Numbered from the stretch's first letter, positions 26,537 to 35,892 are shown. The stretch: DNA of 64,000 nt from Catellatospora sp. TT07R-123 (GCF_018327705.1 NZ_BNEM01000002.1:930001-994000), one strand, 5' to 3'. Notes: generated by a model from the sequence alone, not told the origin. Numbers and translations are program-made.

Positions 26537-27616
26537 TCAGCAGGACAGGTTGTTCCCGGCGGGCACGCCGAGGACGCCCACGAACTGCTGGTACTTGCTG
26601 ACCCGGCTCTGCACCTGGCCGGGGTTGCCGCCGTTGCACTCCAGCGAGCCGTTGATGCTGCGGATCGTCTCACCGAAGCCGGCGCCGTTGACCATGGCGT
26701 TGTGCGGGGTCATGGTGCCCGGGCCGTTCTGCGTCATCCAGTACCAGATGCCGGTCTTCCAGGCGACCGAGGCGTCGGTCTCGACCAGCCACGGGTTGGT
26801 CAGCAGCGGCAGGCCGAGGGCGTTGCCCGCGGCGTTGTAGTTGAAGTTCCAGCTGAGCTGGATCGGGCCGCGGCCGTAGTAGGCGGCCTGCCCGGCCGGG
26901 CAGCCGTACGACTGGGTGTAGTCGCAGTAGTGGGGGTAGTTGGCGGTGTTCTGCTCGACGATGTAGACCAGCCCGCCGGTCTCGTGCGACACGTTGGCCA
27001 GGAACGCCGCGGCCTCCTGCTTGCGCACGGTGTCGCTGCCGGTGCCCGCGAACGCCGGGTAGGCGCTGAGCGCGGCCACCAGGCCGGAGTACGTATAGAA
27101 CGAGTTGCGGCCCGGGAACATCTGGTTGAACTGGGCCTCGCTGACCACGAACCCGCCGGGGTTGGTCGGCGGCGTGCTCGCCGGGGGCTGGCCCCCGCAG
27201 GTGTACGGATCCCAGTACCAGGTGCTGATGATGGGATCGTAGCCGGGGTTGTCGTGCTCGGCGATGTAGTACTGGCCGTTGGTGTAGCGCACGACGGCAC
27301 CGGTGGCATACCAGGTGCCCGCGGCCCAGTTCGGGTAGTTGCAGGTCGGCGGCTGCGACGGCGGCGTGCTGCCACCGCAGGAGCCGAGGTCCTGCCACAC
27401 GCCGGAGGTGCCGGGCGGCACCTCGTTCTGGGTCCACCACTTGGCCTGGTAGTTGCGGCCGCTGTAGGACACCTGCATGCCACCGGTGTACACGGCCGAG
27501 GACTGCCACGGCGTCGCGCAGGCGGCGGCGGACGCCGCCGTCGTCGGGATGATCGCGATCAGTCCGCTCGCGACGGCCAGGGCCAGGGCTACCAGCAGGG
27601 AGCGCGTTCTCGACAT
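26537..27616 (-). CDS. Secreted GH19 chitinase with two chitin-binding modules
   Basis: A 359-residue protein. The signal peptide (MSRTRSLLVALALAVASGL) is cleaved near ASAA. Two small aromatic-rich modules follow: CBM5/12-like about 30-80 (WQSSAVYTGGMQVSYSGRNY, then KWWTQ) and a related one about 90-140 (WYATGAVVRYTNGQYY). Pro/Ser linkers separate them from the GH19 catalytic domain (about 155-359), with FLANVSHETGG carrying the catalytic Glu and YYGRGPIQLSWNFNY the substrate cleft. It hydrolyses chitin by inversion outside the cell. The ATG at 27616 has GGAGAGGAG upstream and begins a clean signal peptide; the longer frame is not used. A GGAAAGTTTCC site lies about 80 bp upstream. Confidence 0.92.
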   Translation of the reverse strand: MSRTRSLLVALALAVASGLIAIIPTTAASAAACATPWQSSAVYTGGMQVSYSGRNYQAKWWTQNEVPPGTSGVWQDLGSCGGSTPPSQPPTCNYPNWAAGTWYATGAVVRYTNGQYYIAEHDNPGYDPIISTWYWDPYTCGGQPPASTPPTNPGGFVVSEAQFNQMFPGRNSFYTYSGLVAALSAYPAFAGTGSDTVRKQEAAAFLANVSHETGGLVYIVEQNTANYPHYCDYTQSYGCPAGQAAYYGRGPIQLSWNFNYNAAGNALGLPLLTNPWLVETDASVAWKTGIWYWMTQNGPGTMTPHNAMVNGAGFGETIRSINGSLECNGGNPGQVQSRVSKYQQFVGVLGVPAGNNLSC

Positions 27617-27695
27617 GTGCTCACTCCTCTCCGGGGGAGGGTGCGGCCGGGACGGTCCGGCCGCCCATCGATAGGCGTGAGCGTAACATCTATAT

Positions 27696-27706
27696 GGAAA
27701 GTTTCC
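27696..27706. promoter_or_regulatory. GGAAAGTTTCC palindrome upstream of chitinase
   Basis: An 11-bp dyad (GGAAA, one base, TTTCC) sits in an A+T-rich patch 80 bp upstream of the chitinase ATG. Similar GGAAACTTTCC motifs recur upstream of secreted polysaccharidase genes in actinomycetes. This is a likely operator of the chitinase; the regulator is unknown. Confidence 0.5.
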
Positions 27707-27837
27707 TAATAATTCCTGAACGAACCCCACCCGCCGTCCAGGCCGGTCCCGGCGCGCGGACGTGGGATGCCACCATGGACCGATTCCTGAAACGATCGGC
27801 GTCGGCACGTACCACGCCGAGGGAGGGCCGCCGAGCG

Positions 27838-30800
27838 ATGACCGGTGCTTCGGACCCAGCCAGGAAGAAGGCTGACGACCTCATCGCCGCCGCGCGGCGC
27901 AGCAGGGCACGCACCCTGGACCTGAGCTGGACCGAACTGGGGTCCGTCCCGGAGGGCGTCCGGGAGCTGACCGACCTCACCACCTTGAACCTGAGCCATA
28001 CCAGACTGATCGCGCTGCCCGGCTGGCTGCGCGAGCTGGCCGGACTCACCACGCTCGTCCTCGACGGCAACGAACGCATGCACCTGCCGGACTGGCTGCC
28101 CGACCTGCCCAGGCTGACCTCGCTGGACCTGCGGCGCCAGCAGCTCACCTCGCTGCCCAGGGTTTTCGGCTACCTGACCGGCCTGGCACAGCTCCACCTG
28201 GACAGCAACCGGCTGAGCGAGCTGCCGCCATGGCTGGACCTGCTGACCGGGCTGACCACCCTCTCCGTACGCAACAACCAGCTGACCGCACTGCCAGCCG
28301 GCATCGGCAGGCTGACCGCGCTAACCACCCTGAACCTCGAACACAACCAGCTCGCCGAGCTGCCGGCCGGCATCGGCGCGATGACCGCGCTCACCACGCT
28401 GAACCTCGAACACAACCAGCTGACGGCGCTGCCGGAATCGATCGGACGGCTCACCGGACTGACCACGCTGGACCTGGAGCGCAACCAGCTGGCCGCACTG
28501 CCCGACAGCATCGGCGACCTGGCCGGGCTGACCGCCCTGGACCTCAGCTTCAACAGCCTCACCGCACTGCCCGGCACCACCGGCGGGCTGACCGGCCTGC
28601 TCACCCTGGACCTGCAGAGCAACCAGCTGCGGGAACTGCCTCCCGGCTTCGGGAGGCTCACCCGGCTGACCCGGCTCGACCTGCGGCACAACCGGTTGCG
28701 CGGCCTGCCGGAGGAGATCGGCGACCTGGCCCGGCTCCAGCGGCTCGACGTCCAGCACAACCGGCTGCGCGACCTGCCCGAACGCCTGGGCGAGCTGTCC
28801 CAGCTGGCCAAGCTCGACGTGGGACACAACTTCCTCGACGCCCTGCCCGCCGGCCTCGGGCGCCTGACCGGCCTCACCGCACTCGACCTGCGCAACAACC
28901 CGCTGACCAGCCCGCCCCCGGAGATCGTGGCGCAGGGAGGCGAGGCGGTCCTCGCGTTCCTGCGGGCGAGCACCACGTCCCTGCAGCAGTGGGCGTCGAA
29001 GCTGATGATCGTCGGCGAGGGCCGGGTCGGCAAGACCTCACTGGTCAAGGCACTGTCCGGCCGCAGCCACGACGTCGCGGAGCCGACCACCCACGGCCTG
29101 CTGATCTCCCGGCTGCCGCTGGCGCACCCGGCCCGGCCGGTCACCATGGAGCTGTCGGCCTGGGACTTCGGCGGCCAGGACATCTACCACGCCACCCATC
29201 AGTTCTTCCTCACCGGACGCTCGCTGTTCCTGCTGGTGTGGAACGTCAGCGAGGGAACCGAACGGGGCCGGCTGCGCTACTGGCTGGACATCATCACCGC
29301 CCGCGCGCCTCAGGCGCCGATCCTGATCGTCGCCACCCATACCGCCCAGCGCCCGGCCGACATCGACCTGGACAGCCTGCGGGAGCGATACCCGGCGATC
29401 GTCGGGCACTTCAGCGTCGACTGCGCCGCCCGCACCGGCGTCGAAGCGCTGCACACCGCGGTGGCGCAGGCGGCGGCAGGCCTGCCGCTCATGGGCGCCT
29501 CGTGGCCGAAGCGCTGGGTCGACACCGCCGCCGAGCTCATCGGCCCCGGCCGGCCGCCGCACGTGTCCGCGGCCGCGCTGTGGCAGGCGATGACCCGGGC
29601 CGGCGTCGCCGACCCGGAGGAGCAGCAGACCCTCGCCCTGGCCATGCACCACCGCGGCGAGATCCTGTACTTCCCCGAGGACGACGATCTCGGCGACATG
29701 GTCGTCCTCGACCCGCAGTGGCTCAACGTGCGGATCGCCGCGATCCTCGACGATCCGGCGGTGGCCGCCCGGCGCGGCACGCTCACCGCCGCGGACATGG
29801 CCACGGTATGGCCTGACCTGCCCTGGGCCGACCGGGAGCGCCTGCTGAACCTGATGGACCGCTTCGACGTGTCCTACCGGGTGCGCGACAGCGACGACGG
29901 CGCCCGCGCCGTGGTCGTCGGCTGGCTGCCCCAGTCCGCCCCGGACATCAGCGGGTTGTGGCAGGCCGCCGACCGGGAGATCCGGGTCGTCTACGAACTG
30001 CCGGTGCTGCCGCCGGGGATCCCGGGCTGGTTCCTGGCCCGGTCGCACCGCTTCGCCACCCAGTACCGGTGGCGCACCGGGGCGCTGCTGCGCCACCCCG
30101 ACAGCGAGCACATCGGGCTGCTGCGCAGCGACGTCCAGCGCAACCGGATCGCGCTGACCGTCCGGGGGCCGCTGCCCGCGGCCTTCTTCGCGGTGCTCGA
30201 CGACGGCCTCAACCTGACGTTCGACCGCTATCCCGGCTTGAAGATCACCAGGTGGATCCCGTGCCGTGGGCACGGGCCGTGCGACAAGGAGTTCGACTAC
30301 GCCAAGGTCATCAGCCGCGTCAAGCGCGGCGAGCACGCGATCTACTGCGACGAGGTCGACCAGCCGGTCGACATCACGGGGCTGCTCACCGGCATCGCCA
30401 TGCCCGCCCGGGAGCTGACCGACAGCGGTCTGCGCCGGCTCATCGGGGCGGAGTTCGAGCGGCTGCGCGCCGACCTGGACCAGCGGCACGGAACGGCGCA
30501 GCGCGACCACCAGCAGCTGACCACCATGATCCAGAAATCGCAGCAGGCACACTGCCCCAGCGTGTTCACGATCGTGCCCGACGGCCGCAAGGGCATCGGC
30601 AGGACCCGCCACCTCCTGCGCCTCTACTGCGAGGAGCCCGGCGTGTGGCATCCGCTGTCCGGAGACGACGGATGCTACGAGATCACCGAGCTCGCCGACT
30701 GGCTGCGGACCGCGGGCCCCTACCTGGCCAGGACGCTGCGCATTCTCAGGGCCGCCGTGCCCTACGCCGGGCCGATCCTCGGCATCGCCGCCGACGACCT

Positions 30801-31083
30801 GCAGGAGAAGCTGGCCGACGAGCTCGACCTGGCCAAGGAGGTCCTCGACGACATCCCCGCCGAACGGTTGGCGGAAGAACCAGAGCTGGGCCGCGACCCG
30901 CACCGCGAGCCGAGCCGCCACGCCCGGTCCGACGCCGACTACCGGGTGCTGCGCGCCATGATGCTGAAGCTCGACCCGCAGCAGCGGTGGGGCGGGCTGT
31001 CGCACCTGGTCACCCCGGAAGGCCTCAGCCTCTACCTGTGCGCCGAGCACCTGGCCGGATACCAGCGGCTGCCGGCGCCGTGA
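27838..31083 (+). CDS. LRR-Roc-COR (Roco) family protein
   Basis: A 1081-residue protein. Residues about 20-370 contain 14-15 leucine-rich repeats of 23 residues (LP..IG.LT.LTTLNLE.NQL). A Roc GTPase domain starts near 385: P-loop VGEGRVGKTS, switch motif WDFGGQDIYHATHQFF and a base-contact region VATHTAQ, where the expected Asp of THxD is replaced. A COR domain follows (about 560-780). A C-terminal region of about 280 residues includes a Cys/His cluster (PCRGHGPCDKEF...YCDE) and PDGRKGIGR. Bacterial Roco proteins dimerise through COR and respond to GTP; their cellular role is mostly unknown, and several lie in conflict-type loci. ATG 27838 is chosen; ATG 27775 is possible. No partner gene is evident next to it. 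Confidence 0.85.
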   Translation: MTGASDPARKKADDLIAAARRSRARTLDLSWTELGSVPEGVRELTDLTTLNLSHTRLIALPGWLRELAGLTTLVLDGNERMHLPDWLPDLPRLTSLDLRRQQLTSLPRVFGYLTGLAQLHLDSNRLSELPPWLDLLTGLTTLSVRNNQLTALPAGIGRLTALTTLNLEHNQLAELPAGIGAMTALTTLNLEHNQLTALPESIGRLTGLTTLDLERNQLAALPDSIGDLAGLTALDLSFNSLTALPGTTGGLTGLLTLDLQSNQLRELPPGFGRLTRLTRLDLRHNRLRGLPEEIGDLARLQRLDVQHNRLRDLPERLGELSQLAKLDVGHNFLDALPAGLGRLTGLTALDLRNNPLTSPPPEIVAQGGEAVLAFLRASTTSLQQWASKLMIVGEGRVGKTSLVKALSGRSHDVAEPTTHGLLISRLPLAHPARPVTMELSAWDFGGQDIYHATHQFFLTGRSLFLLVWNVSEGTERGRLRYWLDIITARAPQAPILIVATHTAQRPADIDLDSLRERYPAIVGHFSVDCAARTGVEALHTAVAQAAAGLPLMGASWPKRWVDTAAELIGPGRPPHVSAAALWQAMTRAGVADPEEQQTLALAMHHRGEILYFPEDDDLGDMVVLDPQWLNVRIAAILDDPAVAARRGTLTAADMATVWPDLPWADRERLLNLMDRFDVSYRVRDSDDGARAVVVGWLPQSAPDISGLWQAADREIRVVYELPVLPPGIPGWFLARSHRFATQYRWRTGALLRHPDSEHIGLLRSDVQRNRIALTVRGPLPAAFFAVLDDGLNLTFDRYPGLKITRWIPCRGHGPCDKEFDYAKVISRVKRGEHAIYCDEVDQPVDITGLLTGIAMPARELTDSGLRRLIGAEFERLRADLDQRHGTAQRDHQQLTTMIQKSQQAHCPSVFTIVPDGRKGIGRTRHLLRLYCEEPGVWHPLSGDDGCYEITELADWLRTAGPYLARTLRILRAAVPYAGPILGIAADDLQEKLADELDLAKEVLDDIPAERLAEEPELGRDPHREPSRHARSDADYRVLRAMMLKLDPQQRWGGLSHLVTPEGLSLYLCAEHLAGYQRLPAP

Positions 31084-31101
31084 CGTCCGCTCCGGCGGTG
31101 G

Positions 31102-32502
31102 TCAGGCGGGGCGCGGCTGCTGATCTGCGTGGATCACCAGGCTGAGCAGATCGGCCAGGCCGAAGGCCCCGCCGGCGGCGGGCAGGGTCGCCGCCCAGTC
31201 CGGTTCGAGGCTGAGATAGCTGGCCGGGTCGGCGCGCAGCAGCCCGATCAGCACCTCCGCGACGATGCGCCCGCCGACCGGGCCGAGCCGGTCGCCGCCG
31301 CCGCGTTGCTCGGCCTCCTTGAGGACGTAGAACCACAGCGGGGTGCCGTCCGGCCAGGACCGCTCCAGCTCGTCGGCGGACAGCGGCTCCTCGCCGAGCA
31401 GCGCGGCGACCGCCTCGCCGCTGGGCAGGCCGGTGGTCTCGCCGCGCAGCAGGTCACGTACGGCCAGAGAGCGGTAGGCGGCGGTGTCGACGGCGCCGGT
31501 GACCTGCTCGGGCAGCCCGATCAGGCTGGCGGCCAGCCGCCCGTCGAGCCGTTTGGCCCGCTGGGCGGGCGGGTGGCCGGGGACGTCGAAGACCTGCGCG
31601 AGGTCGAGTCGACGGTCGGCCGGGACGGGCCCGAACCCGACCAGGTCCGGGAAGAGCGGCACCGCCGGGCCGCCGTCGACGAGCCGGTACGTGTGCCGGA
31701 TCTGGCCGTGGCCGTACCGGAAGGCGGCGTCGGCGAACTCCAGCGGGATGAACGCCTGCGACGGCTGCGGGGCGAACCAGCGGCCGCCCTCGGCGAGGAT
31801 CTGGTCGACCAGGTCCGGCCCGACGAGCCGGGGCAGGAAGTCGTGCACCGCGATCCACTGGTAGTGCCAGGTCACGGTGATGCGGGCGCGCTCGAACACC
31901 TCGGTCTCGGGCACCCCCTCGGCGCGCAGCCGGTCGACGACGCGGTTGTGGGCGTGCAGCAGGGCCACGTGCAGGCTCAGCGCGAACAGGTGCGAGTCGT
32001 TGCGCGGGTCGCCGATCAGGGCCACGCCCTGCTGGTTGCGCGGCACGTCGCCGCCGTCCGGGCTGAGCAGGAACTTCGCCGGGTCGTGCAGGTCGTATAG
32101 GAAGGGCGAGCCGATCGGGCCGTCGGAGTAGACCATCTCCAGGTTGAGCTTCGGGGCGCGGGCGTTGCGCAGCACCTCGGGATCGGTGCCCCCGCCGATG
32201 GGCGAGCGGTCGGCGGTGATGTCGTGGGCGATCAGCTGCCCGAGGAACGGCCAGCCCGCGGCTTCGGTGGCGTCGTCGCCGCCGGGGGCGAGCCGGTCCA
32301 GGACGGCGGCCGCGTCGCAGATGCCGCCGCTCTGACCGGCCCGGGTCAGCAGCCCCGGGTCGGTCCCGAGCGGGGTGAGGCCGGGGAACATCCGCCCGTA
32401 GCGGGCGGCGCCGGTGGGCCGGTCGACCGCGCGCACCAGGCTGAGGCAGTGGTCACGGGCGGCCACACGGGCGCCGTGGGTGTACGCCGGGGCGCTGCTC
32501 AC
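31102..32502 (-). CDS. Animal-type haem peroxidase family protein
   Basis: A 466-residue protein of the peroxidase-cyclooxygenase superfamily. GQLIAHDIT near residue 100 carries the distal His. HVALLHAHNRVVDRL followed by an ITVTWHYQWIAVHDFLP block, and FADAAFRYGHGQIRHTYRL with the proximal His, follow in the family's order. Expected chemistry is H2O2-dependent oxidation at haem; the substrate is unknown. No signal peptide is seen. The GTG at 32502 starts a sensible N-terminus (SSAPAYTHGARVAARDHCLSLVRAVDRP); the upstream extension is low-complexity shadow. It lies downstream of the aldehyde dehydrogenase on the same strand, but a strong hairpin separates the two. Confidence 0.82.
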   Translation of the reverse strand: MSSAPAYTHGARVAARDHCLSLVRAVDRPTGAARYGRMFPGLTPLGTDPGLLTRAGQSGGICDAAAVLDRLAPGGDDATEAAGWPFLGQLIAHDITADRSPIGGGTDPEVLRNARAPKLNLEMVYSDGPIGSPFLYDLHDPAKFLLSPDGGDVPRNQQGVALIGDPRNDSHLFALSLHVALLHAHNRVVDRLRAEGVPETEVFERARITVTWHYQWIAVHDFLPRLVGPDLVDQILAEGGRWFAPQPSQAFIPLEFADAAFRYGHGQIRHTYRLVDGGPAVPLFPDLVGFGPVPADRRLDLAQVFDVPGHPPAQRAKRLDGRLAASLIGLPEQVTGAVDTAAYRSLAVRDLLRGETTGLPSGEAVAALLGEEPLSADELERSWPDGTPLWFYVLKEAEQRGGGDRLGPVGGRIVAEVLIGLLRADPASYLSLEPDWAATLPAAGGAFGLADLLSLVIHADQQPRPA

Positions 32503-32516
32503 AGGCCGAGCGTATG

Positions 32517-32546
32517 CCCGACGGGCCCGGTGCCGGGCCCGTCGGG
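32517..32546. terminator. Strong hairpin between aldehyde dehydrogenase and peroxidase
   Basis: Arms of 14 bp (32517-32530 CCCGACGGGCCCGG and 32533-32546) with only TG between them lie 5 bp past the aldehyde dehydrogenase stop. This terminates or attenuates transcription into the peroxidase gene. Confidence 0.75.
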
Positions 32547-32551
32547 GAAAT

Positions 32552-33979
32552 TCAGCGCTGGATGGACGTGGTCTCCAGGAACTCCTCCAGGCCCAGGCGC
32601 CCGAACTCGCGGCCGTTGCCCGACTGCCGGTGCCCGCCGAAGGGCGCCAGGGCGTTCCACGGGGCGCCGTTGAGGTCGACCTGCCCGACCCGCAGCCGCC
32701 GCGCCACGGCCAGCGCGTGCGCGGGCTCGCCGAAGACACCGCTGGTCAGGCCGTACATCGTGCTGTTGGCGATCGTGACGGCCGCATCGTCGCCGACGTA
32801 CGGGATGATCGTCAGCACGGGGCCGAAGATCTCCTCCTGGGCGATAGCCGAAGCGGGGTCGACGCCGGCGAACACGGTGGGCCGCACGTACGCGCCGTGG
32901 GCCAGCCCCTGCGGGTGCCCCGGGCCGCCGAACACGAGTCTCGCCCCGTCGGCCAGGCCGCGGCGGATGTAGCCGTCGACCTTGTCCCGGTGCGCGGCCG
33001 AGGCCATCGGCCCGATCCGGGTCGCCTCGTCAGCCGGGTCGCCCACGGTGTACTGCGCGGCCGCCGCGACGACCAGCTCCACGATCTCGTCGTGGCGCGC
33101 GGCGGGCACCAGCATCCGCGGCCACGCGCCGCAGACCTGCCCGCCGTTGGTGAACGCCATCATCAGGCCCTTCTCCACGGCCTTGGCCACGTCGGCGTCG
33201 TCGAGGACGATGTTGGCGCCCTTGCCGCCCAGCTCCAGCGCGACGCGCTTGACCGTCTGCGCGGCCACGGCCCCGATGCGCCGCCCGGCGCGGGTCGAGC
33301 CGGTGAACGAGATCATGTCGATGCCGGGATGGGCCGAGATCGCCTCGCCGACGATCTCGCCGGTGCCGTACACGACGTTGAAGACCCCTGCGGGCAGCCC
33401 GGCCGCTGCGGTGACCTCGGCCAGGACGGCGGCGGTCAGCGGTGCCTGCTCCGACGGCTTGAACACCATCGTGTTCCCGCCGACCAGCGCCGGGGCGAGC
33501 TTCGACACGATCTGCTGGAGGGGGAAGTTCCACGGGGTGATCGCGCCGACGACGCCGACGGGTTCGCGCACCACCAGCGAGTGGCCCACCTGCTCGGTCC
33601 AGGCGAAGTCGGCGGCCAGGTCGGCGAAGGACTGCGCCACCGCCACCGGGAAACCCACCTGCGCGGTGCGCGACAGGCTGATCGGCGCCCCCATCTCCGT
33701 GGTGATCGTGGCGGCGATCAGCTCGCCGCGTGCCTGCAACCCGGCCGCGATGCGCCGTAGGACGGCGACGCGCTCGGCCGGGGGCGTCGCCGCCCAGCCG
33801 GGAAGTGCCGCCTGGGCGGCGGCCACGGCCCGGTCGACGTCGGCCGCCGTGCCTGCGGGCACAGTGGCCACGGTCAGGCCGTCGGCCGGGTTGACCACGG
33901 CGATGGTGTCCGTCGAGGCGTTGGGGGCGACGGCTCCCCCGATCCAGTGTCCGGCCGGTGAGCCGCTGTGTTCGATCAT
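32552..33979 (-). CDS. NAD(P)-dependent aldehyde dehydrogenase
   Basis: A 475-residue member of the ALDH superfamily of normal length. TPWNFPLQQIVSKLAPAL and VFKPSEQAPL form the cofactor site, FTGSTRAGRRIG is the Rossmann turn, ALELGGKGANIV holds the general-base Glu, and FTNGGQVCGA the catalytic Cys. EEIFGPVL is also present. It oxidises an aldehyde to the acid; the substrate cannot be read. ATG 33979 has GGGAAC upstream. The gene is divergent, with a 152-bp gap, from an XRE-type regulator that probably controls it. Confidence 0.92.
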   Translation of the reverse strand: MIEHSGSPAGHWIGGAVAPNASTDTIAVVNPADGLTVATVPAGTAADVDRAVAAAQAALPGWAATPPAERVAVLRRIAAGLQARGELIAATITTEMGAPISLSRTAQVGFPVAVAQSFADLAADFAWTEQVGHSLVVREPVGVVGAITPWNFPLQQIVSKLAPALVGGNTMVFKPSEQAPLTAAVLAEVTAAAGLPAGVFNVVYGTGEIVGEAISAHPGIDMISFTGSTRAGRRIGAVAAQTVKRVALELGGKGANIVLDDADVAKAVEKGLMMAFTNGGQVCGAWPRMLVPAARHDEIVELVVAAAAQYTVGDPADEATRIGPMASAAHRDKVDGYIRRGLADGARLVFGGPGHPQGLAHGAYVRPTVFAGVDPASAIAQEEIFGPVLTIIPYVGDDAAVTIANSTMYGLTSGVFGEPAHALAVARRLRVGQVDLNGAPWNALAPFGGHRQSGNGREFGRLGLEEFLETTSIQR

Positions 33980-34131
33980 GTTCCCGAGTCTCGGCGCGTC
34001 CCGGGGTGCCAACCAGGGACAGCCGATCCGTGGCTGACCGGCGCGGGTGCCGCGATGTGACGGGGTCGGTCCCGGGGAACAGCGCCGGCCAGGGCACTGT
34101 TGGCGCAGACGAGGAGAGGGGGTGCGGCGGC

Positions 34132-34959
34132 GTGGACCGGGCCAGGCTCGCGGCCTTCCTGCGTACCCGCAGGCAGGCGCTGCAACCGGAGGACGTCGGC
34201 CTGCCCCGCGGCATCCGCCGCCGCCGCACCGGCGGCCTGCGCCGCGAGGAGGTCGCCGCGCTCAGCGGCATGTCCGCCGACTACTACAGCCGGATCGAGC
34301 AGCAACGCGGTCCCCAGCCGTCGCAGCAGCTGCTCGCCGCGGTCGCGCGCGGCCTGCGGCTGAACCCCGACGAGCGCGACCACCTGCTGCGACTGGGCGG
34401 CTACCCGCCCCGGCAGCGGGATCTGAGCACCGACCAGGTCAACCCCGGCATGCAGCGCATCCTCGACGGCCTCGACGGTGCCGCCGCCCAGGTCGTGAGC
34501 AGCCTCGGCGAGACGCTGTGCCAGACCCCGCTGGCGGTGGCGCTGCTGGGCGACCAGACCGCGTACACCGGCCTGGACCGCAGCCTGCACCACCGGTGGT
34601 TCACGACTCCCGAGAGCAGGCAGCTGCACCCGGCCGACGACCATCCCACGCTGAGCCGCCAGCTCGTCGCCGACCTGCACCGGGCGTACACCGCCGACGC
34701 ACCGGGCGCGCGCTCGCACGCGATGGTCGGCGCGCTGCTGGCGAGCAGCGCCGAGTTCGCGGCCCTGTGGCAGGAGCACCCGGTCGCCGGGACGTACTGC
34801 GCGCCCAAGCGCATCCGGCACCCGCGCGTGGGGCTGCTGGAACTGCACTGCCAGATCCTGGTCGACCCCGACCGGACCCAGTCGCTGCTGGTCTACACCG
34901 CCGTCCCCGGCAGCCCGAGCCGCCGCAAGCTGGACGAGCTCGCGGGCCGCGCCAGCTGA
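34132..34959 (+). CDS. XRE-family regulator with MmyB-like ligand-binding domain
   Basis: A 275-residue protein. The N-terminal HTH_3/XRE domain (RRRTGGLRREEVAALSGMSADYYSRIEQ) is typical of the actinobacterial MmyB-type group, and an MmyB-like ligand-binding domain (about 100-265; TAYTGLDRSLHHRWFT, VTSDLHRAY-like helices) follows. GTG 34132 is preceded by GAGGAGAGGGGG, a strong ribosome binding site. These regulators usually sit divergently to a single oxidoreductase operon; here the target is most likely the aldehyde dehydrogenase. Confidence 0.85.
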   Translation: MDRARLAAFLRTRRQALQPEDVGLPRGIRRRRTGGLRREEVAALSGMSADYYSRIEQQRGPQPSQQLLAAVARGLRLNPDERDHLLRLGGYPPRQRDLSTDQVNPGMQRILDGLDGAAAQVVSSLGETLCQTPLAVALLGDQTAYTGLDRSLHHRWFTTPESRQLHPADDHPTLSRQLVADLHRAYTADAPGARSHAMVGALLASSAEFAALWQEHPVAGTYCAPKRIRHPRVGLLELHCQILVDPDRTQSLLVYTAVPGSPSRRKLDELAGRAS

Positions 34960-34970
34960 CGCGGCCCGCG
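34941..34970. terminator. Hairpin spanning the XRE gene stop
   Basis: Arms of 11 bp (34941-34951 CGCGGGCCGCG and 34960-34970) with an 8-nt loop containing the stop codon lie between convergent genes. Confidence 0.65.
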
Positions 34971-34981
34971 GGCGGATGCGG

Positions 34982-35743
34982 TCAGACCAGTTCCAGGCCG
35001 CCGTCGACGGCGAGGATCTGCCCGGTCAGCCACGCCGCGGCAGGATCGGCCAGCCGCAGGATCCAGGTGGCGACCTCCTCGGGCTCGCCGCGCCGACCCA
35101 GCGGGATCCGCCGGGCCTCCTCCTGCTTGATCTCGTCGAGCAGTTGCTCGGACAGCCCGGCCGTGCGCAGGGCGTCGCTCTCGGTCGGGCCCGGCGCGAC
35201 CCCGTTGACGCGTATGCCGTCGGCGGCCAGTTCCAGCGCCCAGCTGCGGGTCAGCTGCTCCACCGCGGCCTTGGTCGCCGCGTAGTGCGACGCCCCGGGC
35301 AGCGGGCGGCGGCCGTACGTGCTGGACACGTTCACGATCGAGCCACGGCTCTCCCGCAGCTGCGGCAGGCAGGCGCGGGCCAGCAGGCTCGGCGCCGTGA
35401 CGTTCAGGTCGAACAGGTCGGTGATCTGCGCTCCGGTGACCTCGGCCAGCGGGATCAGCGCGGTGGCCCCGGCGTTGTTGACCAGCACGTCGACCCGCCC
35501 CCACCGCTGCGCGGCGAAGGCGGCGACGGCCTCGGGCGCACCCGGCGCGCGCACGTCGACCGCGAACGGCACCACGCTCCCGTGCCGCGCGGCGGTCTGC
35601 TCCAGCGCCTCCGGCCTGCGGCCGACGCCCACGACGTGGGCGCCGTGGCGGGCGAAGGCGAGCGCGGTGGCCCGCCCGATGCCCGATCCGGCGCCGGTGA
35701 CGATGACGACCCGCTCGGCGTACGACGGATTGAGGTGTTCCAT
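34982..35743 (-). CDS. SDR-family oxidoreductase
   Basis: A 253-residue classical short-chain dehydrogenase/reductase: TGAGSGIGRA (cofactor turn), NNAGA, IVNVSS (catalytic Ser), YAATK (catalytic Tyr and Lys), VAPGPTES and a C-terminal DGGLELV. It is an NAD(P)(H)-dependent alcohol/ketone oxidoreductase of unknown substrate. The ATG is preceded by GGGGGAGCAG. It is divergent from an alpha/beta hydrolase across a 149-bp gap that contains two dyads. Confidence 0.9.
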   Translation of the reverse strand: MEHLNPSYAERVVIVTGAGSGIGRATALAFARHGAHVVGVGRRPEALEQTAARHGSVVPFAVDVRAPGAPEAVAAFAAQRWGRVDVLVNNAGATALIPLAEVTGAQITDLFDLNVTAPSLLARACLPQLRESRGSIVNVSSTYGRRPLPGASHYAATKAAVEQLTRSWALELAADGIRVNGVAPGPTESDALRTAGLSEQLLDEIKQEEARRIPLGRRGEPEEVATWILRLADPAAAWLTGQILAVDGGLELV

Positions 35744-35774
35744 GAGTGCTGCTCCCCCGTTGTTTCACTTAACT

Positions 35775-35791
35775 CGGATAAACCATATCCG
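35775..35791. promoter_or_regulatory. Inverted repeat CGGATA-N5-TATCCG
   Basis: A perfect 6-bp dyad with a 5-nt spacer lies 32 bp upstream of the SDR start. It is a candidate operator for the SDR; no adjacent regulator gene is seen. Confidence 0.35.
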
Positions 35792-35853
35792 CATAAATGT
35801 GCGGTGGTCCGGCCCAGCCCGGCATCGTCGGTCCCGATTCCTGTGAGAAAACT

Positions 35854-35868
35854 AACCGACCGGTCGTT
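35854..35868. promoter_or_regulatory. TetR-like palindrome AACCGACCGGTCGTT
   Basis: A near-perfect dyad centred on GACCGGTC lies 24 bp upstream of the alpha/beta hydrolase start and resembles TetR-family operators. No TetR gene is adjacent, so the regulator would act from elsewhere. Confidence 0.4.
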
Positions 35869-35892
35869 CGTATTCATTGCTAGCCTGCGATC

